Positions 9,018 through 18,528 of a stretch of DNA of 64,000 nt are shown here, piece by piece. The stretch comes from Aureispira anguillae. Lineage in GTDB: Bacteria > Bacteroidota > Bacteroidia > Chitinophagales > Saprospiraceae. A model generated the notes under the pieces. That model made no database searches. It was not told the DNA's origin and was given only the letters and a program-made list of their open reading frames with translations. The position numbers were made by a program, and so were the translations under genes. The first letter of the stretch is position 1, and every line of letters begins with the position of its first letter. The stretch covers positions 3,963,716-4,027,715 of the forward strand of contig NZ_AP026867.1 of NCBI RefSeq assembly GCF_026000115.1, read 5' to 3'.

Positions 9018-9502
9018 TGAATTAAGTGAATGGCTATAATAAACGATCCGTTTATTTAGATCAGGCACTTAAGTGCGCTATGTCCTATCGTTTCTGACCC
9101 ATTATACATTACCTGTCTACATTACAAAAAACTCAATAATTATTTGCCATACAAATATACATTCTATACCTTTAAATAAAAGTCAACCTTTTGATTGAAT
9201 TATAAAATTCAAGAACCCTCACTAAACACAATACACTAACAATCAAAAAATTAATACGTAAACACAAATAATATTCAAGCATCGTAATCGCTCACTTAAA
9301 TATAAATTTACCTCTTCTATTACTAAACTCCTTGCCTAATGTATAATTGCGACCAATCGATGTATAAACGCCAGCAGCCAACTAATAAATGCCGTTGTTA
9401 CAAAACATTCTCTCTATACCACCTAAAACTTTGTAATAATTTTGTTTTTTTCGTCAAAAAAGAAACAAAAAAATCATTTATTCCTCAGTTAGCATAAAAT
9501 AG
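9018..9502. other. AT-rich gene-free stretch
   Basis: No plausible gene on either strand. Near 9072-9090 it carries AGTGCGCTAT followed by CCTAT, also found inside repeat copy 3, so debris of the same repeat family extends here. The remainder shows only A/T runs. Confidence 0.5.
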
Positions 9503-9533
9503 TTGGTTATTTAGTTCTATTCCCTTATTTTTG
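9503..9533 (+). promoter_or_regulatory. Complete Bacteroidota promoter (TTG-N20-TATTTTTG)
   Basis: TTG at 9503-9505 and TATTTTTG at 9526-9533 are separated by 20 bp, 37 bp upstream of the large secreted protein gene at 9570. Confidence 0.7.
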
Positions 9534-9569
9534 CCATTTAATTTTTTTTATAAATAAACCTCAATTTTT

Positions 9570-12398
9570 ATGAAACAATTATTACCCCTTCTACTGATCT
9601 GCATCAGTAGTTCCCCTGTCCTATCACAAAACATTGACTACCAATCCAGAATAACCCGATTCTACGGCAGCAATTGCGGTGGAGAAGCAGGAAACGAAGA
9701 GCATACTTGGAAAGGTTGGCTCAGTGATAATGTTAATACCTCAGAAACTTATTCTGGTTGTATTACAAGAGATCACAACGGAGCTATCACTCATTATGGC
9801 ACTTGGGCAACTCGAAATCGCTATAATGTGACTGCTACCCAAATTCGAACCCGCATTGATTCATGGGAAGATGATAATGGTGGTCGTTGTGATTACAGAA
9901 CAGGTACCTTTATCAATAACGATGATTGTAGAGCCAATCAAACCTGTACTTATAATTTCACCAATCCGTTAGAATATCAGTGGACAAGTGCCAATCAAAC
10001 TTGTGGTTCTTCGGATTATAATATGAACACCTTTTACCAATACCGCTATGCGAGCACTTCTATTCCTAATGCGGTAGAAAACTCTAGCCAAACTTTCACA
10101 ACTGGCGGCAATCGTCCTTTTTGGGGATCAAGAGGATCTTGGTCACAAATAGGTGGTGATTGCGCTACGTCTGGCACCATTACCAATAACCAAACGTCTA
10201 GCTTTTCAACAACTGTCTCCTGTATGAGTCAAGTAGTTTTCAGATGGCGAGTTTCTTCTGAAGCCAATTATGATTGGCTAGAAGTCTATGTCAATGGAAC
10301 TCGTAGAGCCCGTATATCAGGTAATCTAAATTGGGCTTCCAGAACTATCAATTTGGATTTTGGCGCTAATACTGTCGAATGGAGATATGTAAAGGATGGT
10401 TCTGTTTCTTCATTTGAAGACAGAGGCTATGTTGATGAAGTTAGATTTGTAAGTGCTACCACGCTAAATCAAGGTGCTATAGCTGGAAATCATACGATCT
10501 GCTCAGGAGGCAACCCCAATCTATTAACCTCTACTGCTGCTGCGCAAGTTTATTCAACTAGCCCTATCTACCAATGGCAATATAGCAACAACAATAGCAC
10601 ATGGTCTAATATTTCAGGAGCCAATGCATTGACCTATGATCCTCCTGCTGGGTTAAGCCAAACACGTTACTATAGAAGGCGTATCCAAGATGGTTGCGGT
10701 AATACAGGGTATAGCAATACACTAACCGTATCTACTAATCCTCTTCCCAATGGTCACTTAAACAGCCCCTCTCCGATTTGTCAAGGTAATTCTACAAACA
10801 TTACCTTCAATGCAACAGCAGGTACTGGTCCTTGGGATATTGTTTACAATGGTACAACCATAAATAATATCGCAACTGGAACGAATATTCCTGTTAATCC
10901 TAGTAGTACAACAACTTATACCTTAAGTTCCATTACAGATAATAATGGCTGTGTTCGGACAGTAGGTTTAGGTGCCCCAGCAACGGTAACCGTTAATACC
11001 AATTCTAGCCGTCCAACAATCGCAAGCGTTTCAAGCAAACAATGTCCTAATTCAACAGTTACTCTAACAGCAAGTGGTGGTACTGCTGGTACAGGATCTA
11101 GCATTCGCTGGTACTCTGGGGCAAATGGAACAGGAAGCAATCTTGGAACGGGGTCTTCTATTAATGTTTCTCCAACTACTGCTACCACTTATTATGCTCG
11201 CCGTGAAGGAGTTTGTAATACCACCAACGATGATAGTGAAGTCATTGAAGTTAAAGACTATGCCTATACGCCTACTGGCTTTGTAACATCTAGTAATTAT
11301 TGTACGGATAATAACAATTGGCATCATTTCTATAATGCTAATGATGAAATTATTTTCTCTATGCGTGGAGATTTAAGCGGCGCAACTTCATCGCCTACCA
11401 TTAGCATCAACAACAATGGTAGTTTTTATCAAACTACGGTAGGAGCTGCTGGTTCTTGTACCAATGGCTGGAGTCAAGGAGAAGAATTATTTGAATTGCC
11501 ACGCAGTTGGAATGTCGATTTTACGGGTACTTTAAATCCTCCTTATACCATTCGTTACTATTTCCCTGCCAGTGAAAAAACAGCCTTAGAAACGGCTGCT
11601 GCTAATCATATTACAGCTAATGCAGCTTGTAATTATACTTACAAATATTCTACTCCAAATGGATTTTATTGGTTCAAAAATGTAGGTACTTCTTATGCGG
11701 CTCCTCTATACGACCAACCCACCAAATTGTCAGGCACTACAGGCACGATTAGTGGGCTTCACTATTCTGAAATAACAGGAATTACTAGTTTCTCTGGCGG
11801 TTCAGGGGGAATTTCCTTGTCTCCTGATGCGGGCTTGCCTGTAGAACTTACGAGTTTCAAAGGATGGAACAATCAAACAACTAATGTATTGCAATGGATT
11901 ACCGAAAGTGAATTAAATAATGAACGCTTTGAAATTGAACGCAGCATTAATCCACAAGATGGATTTACCACCATCGCTACTGTTAATGGTGCAGGAAATA
12001 GTACTGCTCCATTGACCTACCTCTATGAAGATGCGACTCCTATGTTGGGCGTTAATTATTATCGTTTGCGTCAAGTCGATTTTGATGGAACCTTTACTTA
12101 TTCAAAAATCATTGCAATAGAAGTAGAGGGATTAGAGGGGGCTCAGTTATTCTTCCCTAACCCAACTCAAGAATTGGTTAATTATCAGTTTAATAGTACT
12201 ACACAAGAAACATTAACCATTCATATTGTAGATATTTTGGGCAAAACGCTAAAAGAAATCACTTACGAAACTAACTTGGGTATCAATACAGCTAAGTTAG
12301 ATTTTGAATCTTATAGTGCTGGTACTTATTTGGTTAAAGTACAGAACCAAGAAGGTGAACTTATCGCAACCCAACAAATTATAAAAACAATTGAATAA
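9570..12398 (+). CDS. T9SS-secreted surface protein with Ig-like repeats
   Basis: 942 residues with a signal peptide (MKQLLPLLLICISSSPVLSQ). The N-terminal 290 residues are Cys/Trp-rich and unassigned. Residues about 300-570 hold Ig-like repeats of the Bacteroidota kind (GNHTICSGGNPNLLTST, then YQWQYSNNNSTWSNI, and a second with PICQGNSTNITF). A fibronectin-like linker (LPVELTSFKGWNN to GVNYYRLRQVDFDGT) leads to a type-A T9SS sorting domain (FFPNPTQELVNYQF to SAGTYLVKVQNQEG). It should cross the outer membrane through T9SS and be attached or released. It has its own promoter and terminator. Function unknown; adhesion is possible. Confidence 0.85.
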   Translation: MKQLLPLLLICISSSPVLSQNIDYQSRITRFYGSNCGGEAGNEEHTWKGWLSDNVNTSETYSGCITRDHNGAITHYGTWATRNRYNVTATQIRTRIDSWEDDNGGRCDYRTGTFINNDDCRANQTCTYNFTNPLEYQWTSANQTCGSSDYNMNTFYQYRYASTSIPNAVENSSQTFTTGGNRPFWGSRGSWSQIGGDCATSGTITNNQTSSFSTTVSCMSQVVFRWRVSSEANYDWLEVYVNGTRRARISGNLNWASRTINLDFGANTVEWRYVKDGSVSSFEDRGYVDEVRFVSATTLNQGAIAGNHTICSGGNPNLLTSTAAAQVYSTSPIYQWQYSNNNSTWSNISGANALTYDPPAGLSQTRYYRRRIQDGCGNTGYSNTLTVSTNPLPNGHLNSPSPICQGNSTNITFNATAGTGPWDIVYNGTTINNIATGTNIPVNPSSTTTYTLSSITDNNGCVRTVGLGAPATVTVNTNSSRPTIASVSSKQCPNSTVTLTASGGTAGTGSSIRWYSGANGTGSNLGTGSSINVSPTTATTYYARREGVCNTTNDDSEVIEVKDYAYTPTGFVTSSNYCTDNNNWHHFYNANDEIIFSMRGDLSGATSSPTISINNNGSFYQTTVGAAGSCTNGWSQGEELFELPRSWNVDFTGTLNPPYTIRYYFPASEKTALETAAANHITANAACNYTYKYSTPNGFYWFKNVGTSYAAPLYDQPTKLSGTTGTISGLHYSEITGITSFSGGSGGISLSPDAGLPVELTSFKGWNNQTTNVLQWITESELNNERFEIERSINPQDGFTTIATVNGAGNSTAPLTYLYEDATPMLGVNYYRLRQVDFDGTFTYSKIIAIEVEGLEGAQLFFPNPTQELVNYQFNSTTQETLTIHIVDILGKTLKEITYETNLGINTAKLDFESYSAGTYLVKVQNQEGELIATQQIIKTIE

Positions 12399-12411
12399 GA
12401 TTCATCAATAA

Positions 12412-12459
12412 TACTTCGCTGGTTACCTTTGGTGCTATTGCATGGTTTCTAGCGGAGTA
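12412..12459. repeat. Mosaic palindromic repeat, copy 2 (short)
   Basis: Arms TACTTCGCT (12412-12420) and AGCGGAGTA (12451-12459), 13 bp after the stop of the gene before it. Relative to copy 1 the change GTT to GCT is matched by AAC to AGC in the other arm, so pairing is kept; one G:U pair remains. Confidence 0.65.
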
Positions 12460-12493
12460 ATGTTAAACACATTTAACTCCTTTTAATTGGAAG

Positions 12494-12531
12494 GCGAACT
12501 ACTAAAATCCCTAGTAGTTCGCTTTTTTTTT
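12494..12531 (+). terminator. Intrinsic terminator
   Basis: Perfect 11-bp stem GCGAACTACTA (12494-12504) with TAGTAGTTCGC (12512-12522), a 7-nt loop and a T9 run. Confidence 0.9.
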
Positions 12532-12657
12532 CATTTTCATAACCCATCTTTTAATATTCCCTAAAGTAGTCACAAGTATAAAAAATCAATTTGCATTCAT
12601 TTTTTATTTGATAGAATTTTGTAAGACAAGATTCCCAAACTACAAATTCTATCCAAT

Positions 12658-14085
12658 ATGAAATCTATCTTACTCTTTTTTAGCATTCTATTGAGCAGCA
12701 ACCTTATTGGGCAAGCTATTATTACCAACAAAGGGGCAACCATCCATATTAATACTGATGCTATTCTAGCAATTAATGGAGACCTCCACAATGAATCTAC
12801 AGGAGTTTGGTCTATGAAAAGTGGTAGCCGTTTGCAATTGAATGGATCTATTCTTAACAATGCACTAAATCACCTAACGGCTGATACAGGGGGAACCGTT
12901 ATACTAAAAGGAAACAATCTTAGAAATTTATCGGGTCAGCATCCCATTCGCTTTTATCATTTAGAACTTGACCTGACTGCTGCCAATGTACAATTAGATA
13001 CAACAGTACAAATAGATGGAAACGTACAAATGACCAGCGGTAATATTGATTTAAATGGTCAAAACATCAATTTATCTCCCAATTCCTCGTTAATCAATGA
13101 AACCAATGCCCATCGAATTTTTGGCAACAGTGGTCTTCTTCGAATTTCTCGCACGATTAACAGCCCCAACAGCCTAAATATTGGTGGTCTAGGTTTGGTT
13201 GTTACCTCTACGTCTAATTGGGGGAATACTACGATTGAACGAGGACATCAGCAACACACAGACCAAAATGGCAATCTCAGTATTCTAAGGTATTATAATC
13301 TTGCCCCAACCCATGCGATAGGCTCAACGGTTCACCTTGAGTTTCACTACCTTGATCATGAAATTGTTGGACAAAATGAAGCAAATCTTCAGTTGTGGCG
13401 CTCAATAGATAATGGCAATACTTGGACAAAACCTGGTGGTAGTATTCATGTCAATAGTAACCACTTGACTTATGGAGGACTCGATTCCTCTCAGGTTCGG
13501 CTGACCTTGGGTCCCTCTTCTTCTATCCTTCCCATCCAAGCACTTAATTTTAACGCCCAACTAGTAGAGCCCCAAAAAGTGCGTTTAGATTGGTCTACGG
13601 TTACAGAAATTGGCTGTGATTATTTTGAGGTTCAACGCAGTAATAACGGGCTAGAATTTCAATCCCTTGGTATTGCCAAAGGAGCAGGAACAACTTATGA
13701 TCGACAAAACTATAGCCGTTGGGATTTAGCTCCTTTTGCAGGGCATAATTATTATCGTTTGAAACAAGTTTTTTTTGATGGAACTATTGATTTTTCGCCC
13801 ATTCGGCACCTCTATATTCAAGCTATAAATCAAATTGTAACAGTCTACCCTAACCCTATTGTTTTACCACAAAAATTGCAACTAAAAACCGCCCAAGAAG
13901 GCAATTATCAATTTACCTTATACAATGCATTAGGGGAAATAGTTTTTAGCAAACAATGGTATAACTCAAACCCCAAATCCGTCCTTAACTGTGCATTACC
14001 AGAACTAAGTGCAGCCAATTATTTTTATACCGTACAATGCAATCAATCCCTAAAAACTCAAGGTAAATTAGTCCTATTGCACTAA
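12658..14085 (+). CDS. T9SS-secreted protein, unknown N-terminal domain
   Basis: 475 residues with a signal peptide (residues 1-19). Residues 20-280 are a beta-rich region with repeated short strands (GATIHINTDAILAINGDLHN, SGSRLQLNGSILNN, VQIDGNVQMTSGNIDLNGQ), suggesting a right-handed beta-helix. A fibronectin-like linker (LPIQALNFNAQL to HNYYRLKQVFFDGT) is followed by a T9SS sorting domain (VTVYPNPIVLPQKL to SAANYFYTVQC). It lies between two other surface-protein genes on the same strand, with gaps of about 260 and 90 bp. It is probably a surface or matrix protein; the ligand is unknown. Confidence 0.8.
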   Translation: MKSILLFFSILLSSNLIGQAIITNKGATIHINTDAILAINGDLHNESTGVWSMKSGSRLQLNGSILNNALNHLTADTGGTVILKGNNLRNLSGQHPIRFYHLELDLTAANVQLDTTVQIDGNVQMTSGNIDLNGQNINLSPNSSLINETNAHRIFGNSGLLRISRTINSPNSLNIGGLGLVVTSTSNWGNTTIERGHQQHTDQNGNLSILRYYNLAPTHAIGSTVHLEFHYLDHEIVGQNEANLQLWRSIDNGNTWTKPGGSIHVNSNHLTYGGLDSSQVRLTLGPSSSILPIQALNFNAQLVEPQKVRLDWSTVTEIGCDYFEVQRSNNGLEFQSLGIAKGAGTTYDRQNYSRWDLAPFAGHNYYRLKQVFFDGTIDFSPIRHLYIQAINQIVTVYPNPIVLPQKLQLKTAQEGNYQFTLYNALGEIVFSKQWYNSNPKSVLNCALPELSAANYFYTVQCNQSLKTQGKLVLLH

Positions 14086-14176
14086 CTAAGACTTCCCTAT
14101 TCTAATAATTACTCATGCTACTGTTTATCACCATGTTAGCGAACAGTACCTTTTAATTTCCCAAAACAATCTAATT

Positions 14177-16861
14177 ATGAAAAAAATTACAGCACTCCTA
14201 TTTTTCCTACTATCACTGATGAGCCAACTGTTGTCCCAAAACAATGTTGGAATAGGAACAAACAGCCCTGATTCTAGCGCTATTTTAGAATTAGAGGCAA
14301 CCAACAAAGGGCTTTTAATTCCAAGAATGTCTACCCTTCAGCGTTTAGCGATCAGTAGCCCTGCCAATGGATTAATGATCTTGGATACAACCTTACAACG
14401 ATTTACTTATTATGATGCTATTACACAAAACTGGATGCTAATTGATGTGGTTGGTGGCGATCCACACAACAGCCTAGATCAGGCTTATGATCAAGGAGGG
14501 GCTGGCGCAGGAAAAAAAATACTGGTAGATGCTGGCGCTGTTGAATTGGAAGGAAATGGAACGGCTGATAACTTAGATATTTCTAATGCTGGCAATAAAA
14601 CAGGTATAAAAATCCATCAAGTAGGCACAGGTAGTGGAATTAAGATTAGCAATACGCCCAATGTTCCCAATACCAATGATTTAATCTATAGCAGCTCCAA
14701 TGGCAGTTCCAATACCAATATAAGACTAGATGGAGGACGAGCAGGGCATTTTAAAAATACCCATAGTGGCAATAATAAGCCAACATTAGAAGCTAAAACA
14801 TTGGGTACAGGACATGCTGTATTGGGGCTCATAGATAGCCTACCTGCAACAACTGATCCTATTCCTGTTGCAGGGGTGGCAGGAGTAAGTCTAACCAATA
14901 GACATAGAAATGGCGTTACAGGGCTTAGTCGGGATCAAAATGGTGTTTGGGGCAAAACCCTTGATACCATCAACTGGAACAGCGATCCTACGACCACCTT
15001 TAACGCAGGTGTAATGGGGGTCGGAGCAGATGGTTTTGGAAGTACAACTGGAACAAGTGACCCATTTATTGGGGTAACAGGGATGGCTCAGAAAGGTACA
15101 GGTATATTAGGACTCAACATAGGGGAAGGGCCTGGAATTATTGGTATTAGCAAAGCAACAAGCAGTCCTACAGAAGCAGGTATTTGGGGTATGATATTAG
15201 ATACGAATTGGACAGATCATAGTAGTGAATATCCACTGTACGGTTCTCCTAGTACACCAAAAGGTCAAATCGCTATATTGGGGCAAACCAATACCAATCC
15301 CGCTATTTGGGGAGAGAGTAAAGGAAATATTGGTGTCATTGGAACCACTGGTAAAAAAAGAGGCAAAGCAGATTTGCCAACGCTAAAAGCTGGCATATTA
15401 GGCAATGCAACTGAAACAGATGATATGGCTGCCTTCTTCCGCACAGAAGGTGCCACCCTATACCCTACCATTTTTACACTTAGTAACAGCAGTGAATCTG
15501 CTCTAAAAATTTCCAACAAGGGCACGGGTATAGGTATCCATATTGCTCAGCAAGATCCTGATCCTGCTTTAGGGGTAGCTGCCCCCAATGCTACCCATGC
15601 ACTATTTGCTGAAAATCACGGAATGGGAATTGCTGCTGAATTAAAAAATGAGCACCCAATGAATCCCTCTCCTGTATTCATATCTAGCACTTTAGGGCTT
15701 GGTTCTACGGCTCTTTTTCATACCTTAAAAAATGCAGGTAATACAGAACCAACTGTTGCTATTCTTAATAACAGCAATGGTGCAGGTGCTCTAATTCTGA
15801 TAGAAGACAGCACAGCTAGTCCCTCTAACCCTGCCCCTGCTTTACACACCAAAACCAATGGATTGGGTACGAGTGCCTGTTTTGAAATTCTCAATACACA
15901 TACTACCCCTGGCAAAGAAAATATAGAGCCTGCTATGTCTGCTTATACCAAAGGCATGGGAAATGCAGGACGTTTTAAATTGGATAATCCTAGTAATGCT
16001 GCGGCAGCGGTTTTTGTTGAACAAGAGGGAATTGGGCATGGACTCGATATAGAATCTAGCAATGGAGCCGCCGAATCCCTTGTACATATAGAACAATCGG
16101 GTACAGGATCGGGTACAACCAAGGGTTCTGTAGCACATTTTGAGCTAAGTAATACAACTTCTAGCCCGACCTCAGAAGCCGTTTTGATTACCTCTAACAA
16201 TCCCAATCCTGTTACCATGCCTAGTTCTGTTTTAGCTATTGGGACAACACCACCTGCTGTTCATGCTGCCTTACGTGTCCACCCTGCTTCTTCTTCTCAC
16301 ATGGCAGCTACCTTTGAAGGACATGCAGAGGTAGCAGGCAAATTAGTTGTTGGAGGAGAAATTTTGTGCCCAAGTGTCAAAATTGGGGCATTAAGTGTTA
16401 TTGGAGGAATGACTGCTGGCGGAGGTATTAGCAGCACAGGTCCCGTTACAGGTACCTTCAAAGCCTTTCGTATAGATCATCCGCTAGATCCTCAAAATAA
16501 GTATATGTATCATGCTAGTATTGAAAGTGATGAATTTATGAATATTTACAGTGGTAAAATTACTACCAATCATCAAGGTTTGGCAACCATTAAACTCCCC
16601 AATTGGATGACAACACTTAATCGTGATTTTAGGTACCAATTAACTGTTTTGGGCAAAACCTTTTCAAAGGCAATTGTATGGGAAGAGATGGACGAGGCAG
16701 GACAATTTATCATCAAAACAGAACTGCCCAATGTTCAAGTTTCTTGGCAGGTGTCGGGAATTCGTCAAGATGTCTATGCTCGTGAAAATCCTCTGCAAGT
16801 TGAAGTCGAAAAAGAAAAAACAATGAAGGGCAAATTAATTTACCAACCTAAGCTGAATTAG
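14177..16861 (+). CDS. Secreted tail-fibre-like repeat protein
   Basis: 894 residues with a signal peptide (residues 1-20). It opens with NVGIGTNSPDSSAILELEAT followed by KGLLIPRMS, the signature start of Bacteroidota fibre-like proteins. Residues about 430-690 contain degenerate repeats of about 40-45 residues, each built on K/T-x-GxG-x-A-x-F and an Asn/Pro-rich turn (GMGIAAELKNEHPMNPSP, GLGTSACFEILN, GMGNAGRFKLDNPSN). The C-terminal 110 residues are a conserved-looking globular end (YMYHASIESDEFMNIYSGKI). No T9SS sorting domain is visible, unlike the two genes before it. It is probably an extracellular fibrous protein; function unknown. Confidence 0.7.
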   Translation: MKKITALLFFLLSLMSQLLSQNNVGIGTNSPDSSAILELEATNKGLLIPRMSTLQRLAISSPANGLMILDTTLQRFTYYDAITQNWMLIDVVGGDPHNSLDQAYDQGGAGAGKKILVDAGAVELEGNGTADNLDISNAGNKTGIKIHQVGTGSGIKISNTPNVPNTNDLIYSSSNGSSNTNIRLDGGRAGHFKNTHSGNNKPTLEAKTLGTGHAVLGLIDSLPATTDPIPVAGVAGVSLTNRHRNGVTGLSRDQNGVWGKTLDTINWNSDPTTTFNAGVMGVGADGFGSTTGTSDPFIGVTGMAQKGTGILGLNIGEGPGIIGISKATSSPTEAGIWGMILDTNWTDHSSEYPLYGSPSTPKGQIAILGQTNTNPAIWGESKGNIGVIGTTGKKRGKADLPTLKAGILGNATETDDMAAFFRTEGATLYPTIFTLSNSSESALKISNKGTGIGIHIAQQDPDPALGVAAPNATHALFAENHGMGIAAELKNEHPMNPSPVFISSTLGLGSTALFHTLKNAGNTEPTVAILNNSNGAGALILIEDSTASPSNPAPALHTKTNGLGTSACFEILNTHTTPGKENIEPAMSAYTKGMGNAGRFKLDNPSNAAAAVFVEQEGIGHGLDIESSNGAAESLVHIEQSGTGSGTTKGSVAHFELSNTTSSPTSEAVLITSNNPNPVTMPSSVLAIGTTPPAVHAALRVHPASSSHMAATFEGHAEVAGKLVVGGEILCPSVKIGALSVIGGMTAGGGISSTGPVTGTFKAFRIDHPLDPQNKYMYHASIESDEFMNIYSGKITTNHQGLATIKLPNWMTTLNRDFRYQLTVLGKTFSKAIVWEEMDEAGQFIIKTELPNVQVSWQVSGIRQDVYARENPLQVEVEKEKTMKGKLIYQPKLN

Positions 16862-16889
16862 ACACAAACTTTGTATACCCTACATTTTC

Positions 16890-16923
16890 AGACCAATACA
16901 ATTCATTTTGTCTTGGTCTTTTT
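16890..16923 (+). terminator. Short intrinsic terminator
   Basis: AGACCAA (16890-16896) pairs with TTGGTCT (16913-16919), followed by TTTT. Confidence 0.6.
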
Positions 16924-16962
16924 GTATATTCTAAGCTTTCTTTCACCCCAAATTGAAAGCCA

Positions 16963-18414
16963 ATGTCCAAAACAGTACTCTTAATCAAAGCCCTGTCCCC
17001 TCATGAGCGAAAGCGGTTCAAACAACAACTCAAAAAAAATAGACGAGCAGGCATTTACCCCTTGTATATTGCCATTGAGAAACAACTGCCTAATAGCGCC
17101 CCCAAACCCTATTTATTTGAACAAGTTTTTAACAAGGCTTACAGTCCCAAAGAAGATTATCTATTTCGAAATATACAACGCCATCTCAATAAAAAACTCA
17201 AGCACTTTTTGGCACTACAGTCTAAGTTAGAAAACAACAAAATACAGCAAGAAGAATTACAATTATTAACTCTTTTATTAGAGCGAAAACAGTATAAACT
17301 CTTTAGAACAGAATGGCAACAGGCGTATAAAACAAGCAAAAAACAAGCCCAATATCAACACCAAATTGCCCTGACCCAACTCTATATCACCTATGTTTTT
17401 AAGCATGAAGAAATTCAAGAAACAACTTACTTGCACCTCAAAGAATTGGTCACAGAAACCCTAATGGCAAGTACTTGGGCAGGACAAGAACAATATCAAG
17501 AATTAGAAATTAAATTAGCCATTATAGAACGCTATTTGTTTGCCTTTAATCCAGCCTACAAAAGTACCATTCCTCCTCGCCCCTATCCAACCAATCAACT
17601 CGGACAAAGCACCGTTTTATTGCACTTTTTGGATCTTCTAAAAGAAAGTTATCTTACCAATCGTCAAGAAAAAATCAATGTCTTAGAACAAGTTTTGGAA
17701 TTATACCCACAAATCGTCCAAATTCGTCAGCAATATAAAAACAAAGAACTGTCCTTATTGGGGAGCTTAGCCTTAGAATACTTTATGCTTCAGAAGTTTG
17801 ACAAAGCAGCTAAGGTTTACCAGCAATTGATGCCACAGCTACAAACAGAAAATTCGTCTATGAACAAATTATCCATTCTGTTTAACTATTGCTCCAATGA
17901 GGCCTACTTAGGGAATTATACAACGATTATCTCTATTTATAATCAATGGCAGACTGAATTTCAGTCTATCCCCAAATTTTATTATCGTTTTCAGTACATT
18001 ACCTGTATGGCCTACCTTTTTTTGGGGCAAGCTTCCCAAGCATTAGAGTTATTGGGTCAAGATCAAATTAGCCAACGTTCGGAAAGTGACTACTATTATG
18101 CCCGAAACTTACAAGCAATTATTTATTACGAATTAGAAGATTGGGATAATTGCGAACGAGAGCTTACCAATACCTTGCAAAGTATCCGTTATAAATCATC
18201 CCCCAACCAACTACTGCTTTATCGAACCCAGTTCCTTAAAGATTTATTAAGAATCAACACTGCTCCCTTTAATAAAAAAGAAACTAGAGCGAAGCTAAGT
18301 TTACTAAAACAAGCAATTCAGGAAAACATGCATAAAAAGCACCTAGCCAATCCACAAAATTTAATTGTTCAATGGATTTTAAAAAAAATCAACCAACAGC
18401 TCACTCCATCCTAA
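16963..18414 (+). CDS. Helical-repeat (TPR-like) hypothetical protein
   Basis: 483 residues, all predicted helical, without signal or membrane segment. The N-terminus (LSPHERKRFKQQLKKNRRAG, then PLYIAIEKQL) resembles unassigned Bacteroidota proteins that precede a chain of TPR-like helices (LEYFMLQKFDKAAKVYQQL, MAYLFLGQASQALELLGQ, AIIYYELEDWDNCEREL). It is probably a cytoplasmic scaffold. It follows the three surface-protein genes on the same strand after a short terminator, and a role linked to them is only inference. Confidence 0.6.
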   Translation: MSKTVLLIKALSPHERKRFKQQLKKNRRAGIYPLYIAIEKQLPNSAPKPYLFEQVFNKAYSPKEDYLFRNIQRHLNKKLKHFLALQSKLENNKIQQEELQLLTLLLERKQYKLFRTEWQQAYKTSKKQAQYQHQIALTQLYITYVFKHEEIQETTYLHLKELVTETLMASTWAGQEQYQELEIKLAIIERYLFAFNPAYKSTIPPRPYPTNQLGQSTVLLHFLDLLKESYLTNRQEKINVLEQVLELYPQIVQIRQQYKNKELSLLGSLALEYFMLQKFDKAAKVYQQLMPQLQTENSSMNKLSILFNYCSNEAYLGNYTTIISIYNQWQTEFQSIPKFYYRFQYITCMAYLFLGQASQALELLGQDQISQRSESDYYYARNLQAIIYYELEDWDNCERELTNTLQSIRYKSSPNQLLLYRTQFLKDLLRINTAPFNKKETRAKLSLLKQAIQENMHKKHLANPQNLIVQWILKKINQQLTPS

Positions 18415-18422
18415 CAAAAAAT

Positions 18423-18470
18423 GCCAATCAAAAAATTGTATGCTCTTTAAAATACAATTTTCAGATTGGC
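18423..18470. terminator. Bidirectional hairpin terminator
   Basis: GCCAATC (18423-18429) pairs with GATTGGC (18464-18470), with an inner AATTGTAT/ATACAATT stem. It lies between convergent genes. Confidence 0.8.
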
Positions 18471-18528
18471 ACCTAATTTATATCTTCCCAATAGAAGAAA
18501 AGCTATCCGCCTTCCTTCACATCAACTT

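Noticed and set aside
10916-11327. Minus-strand frames inside the Ig-repeat surface protein
   Set aside because: They are low-complexity shadows of the Ser/Thr/Gly-rich plus-strand gene with no start context or family motif.
12421-12432. TACCTTTG within repeat copy 2 as a promoter
   Set aside because: It sits in the loop of a hairpin directly after a gene and before a strong terminator, with no gene start close by.
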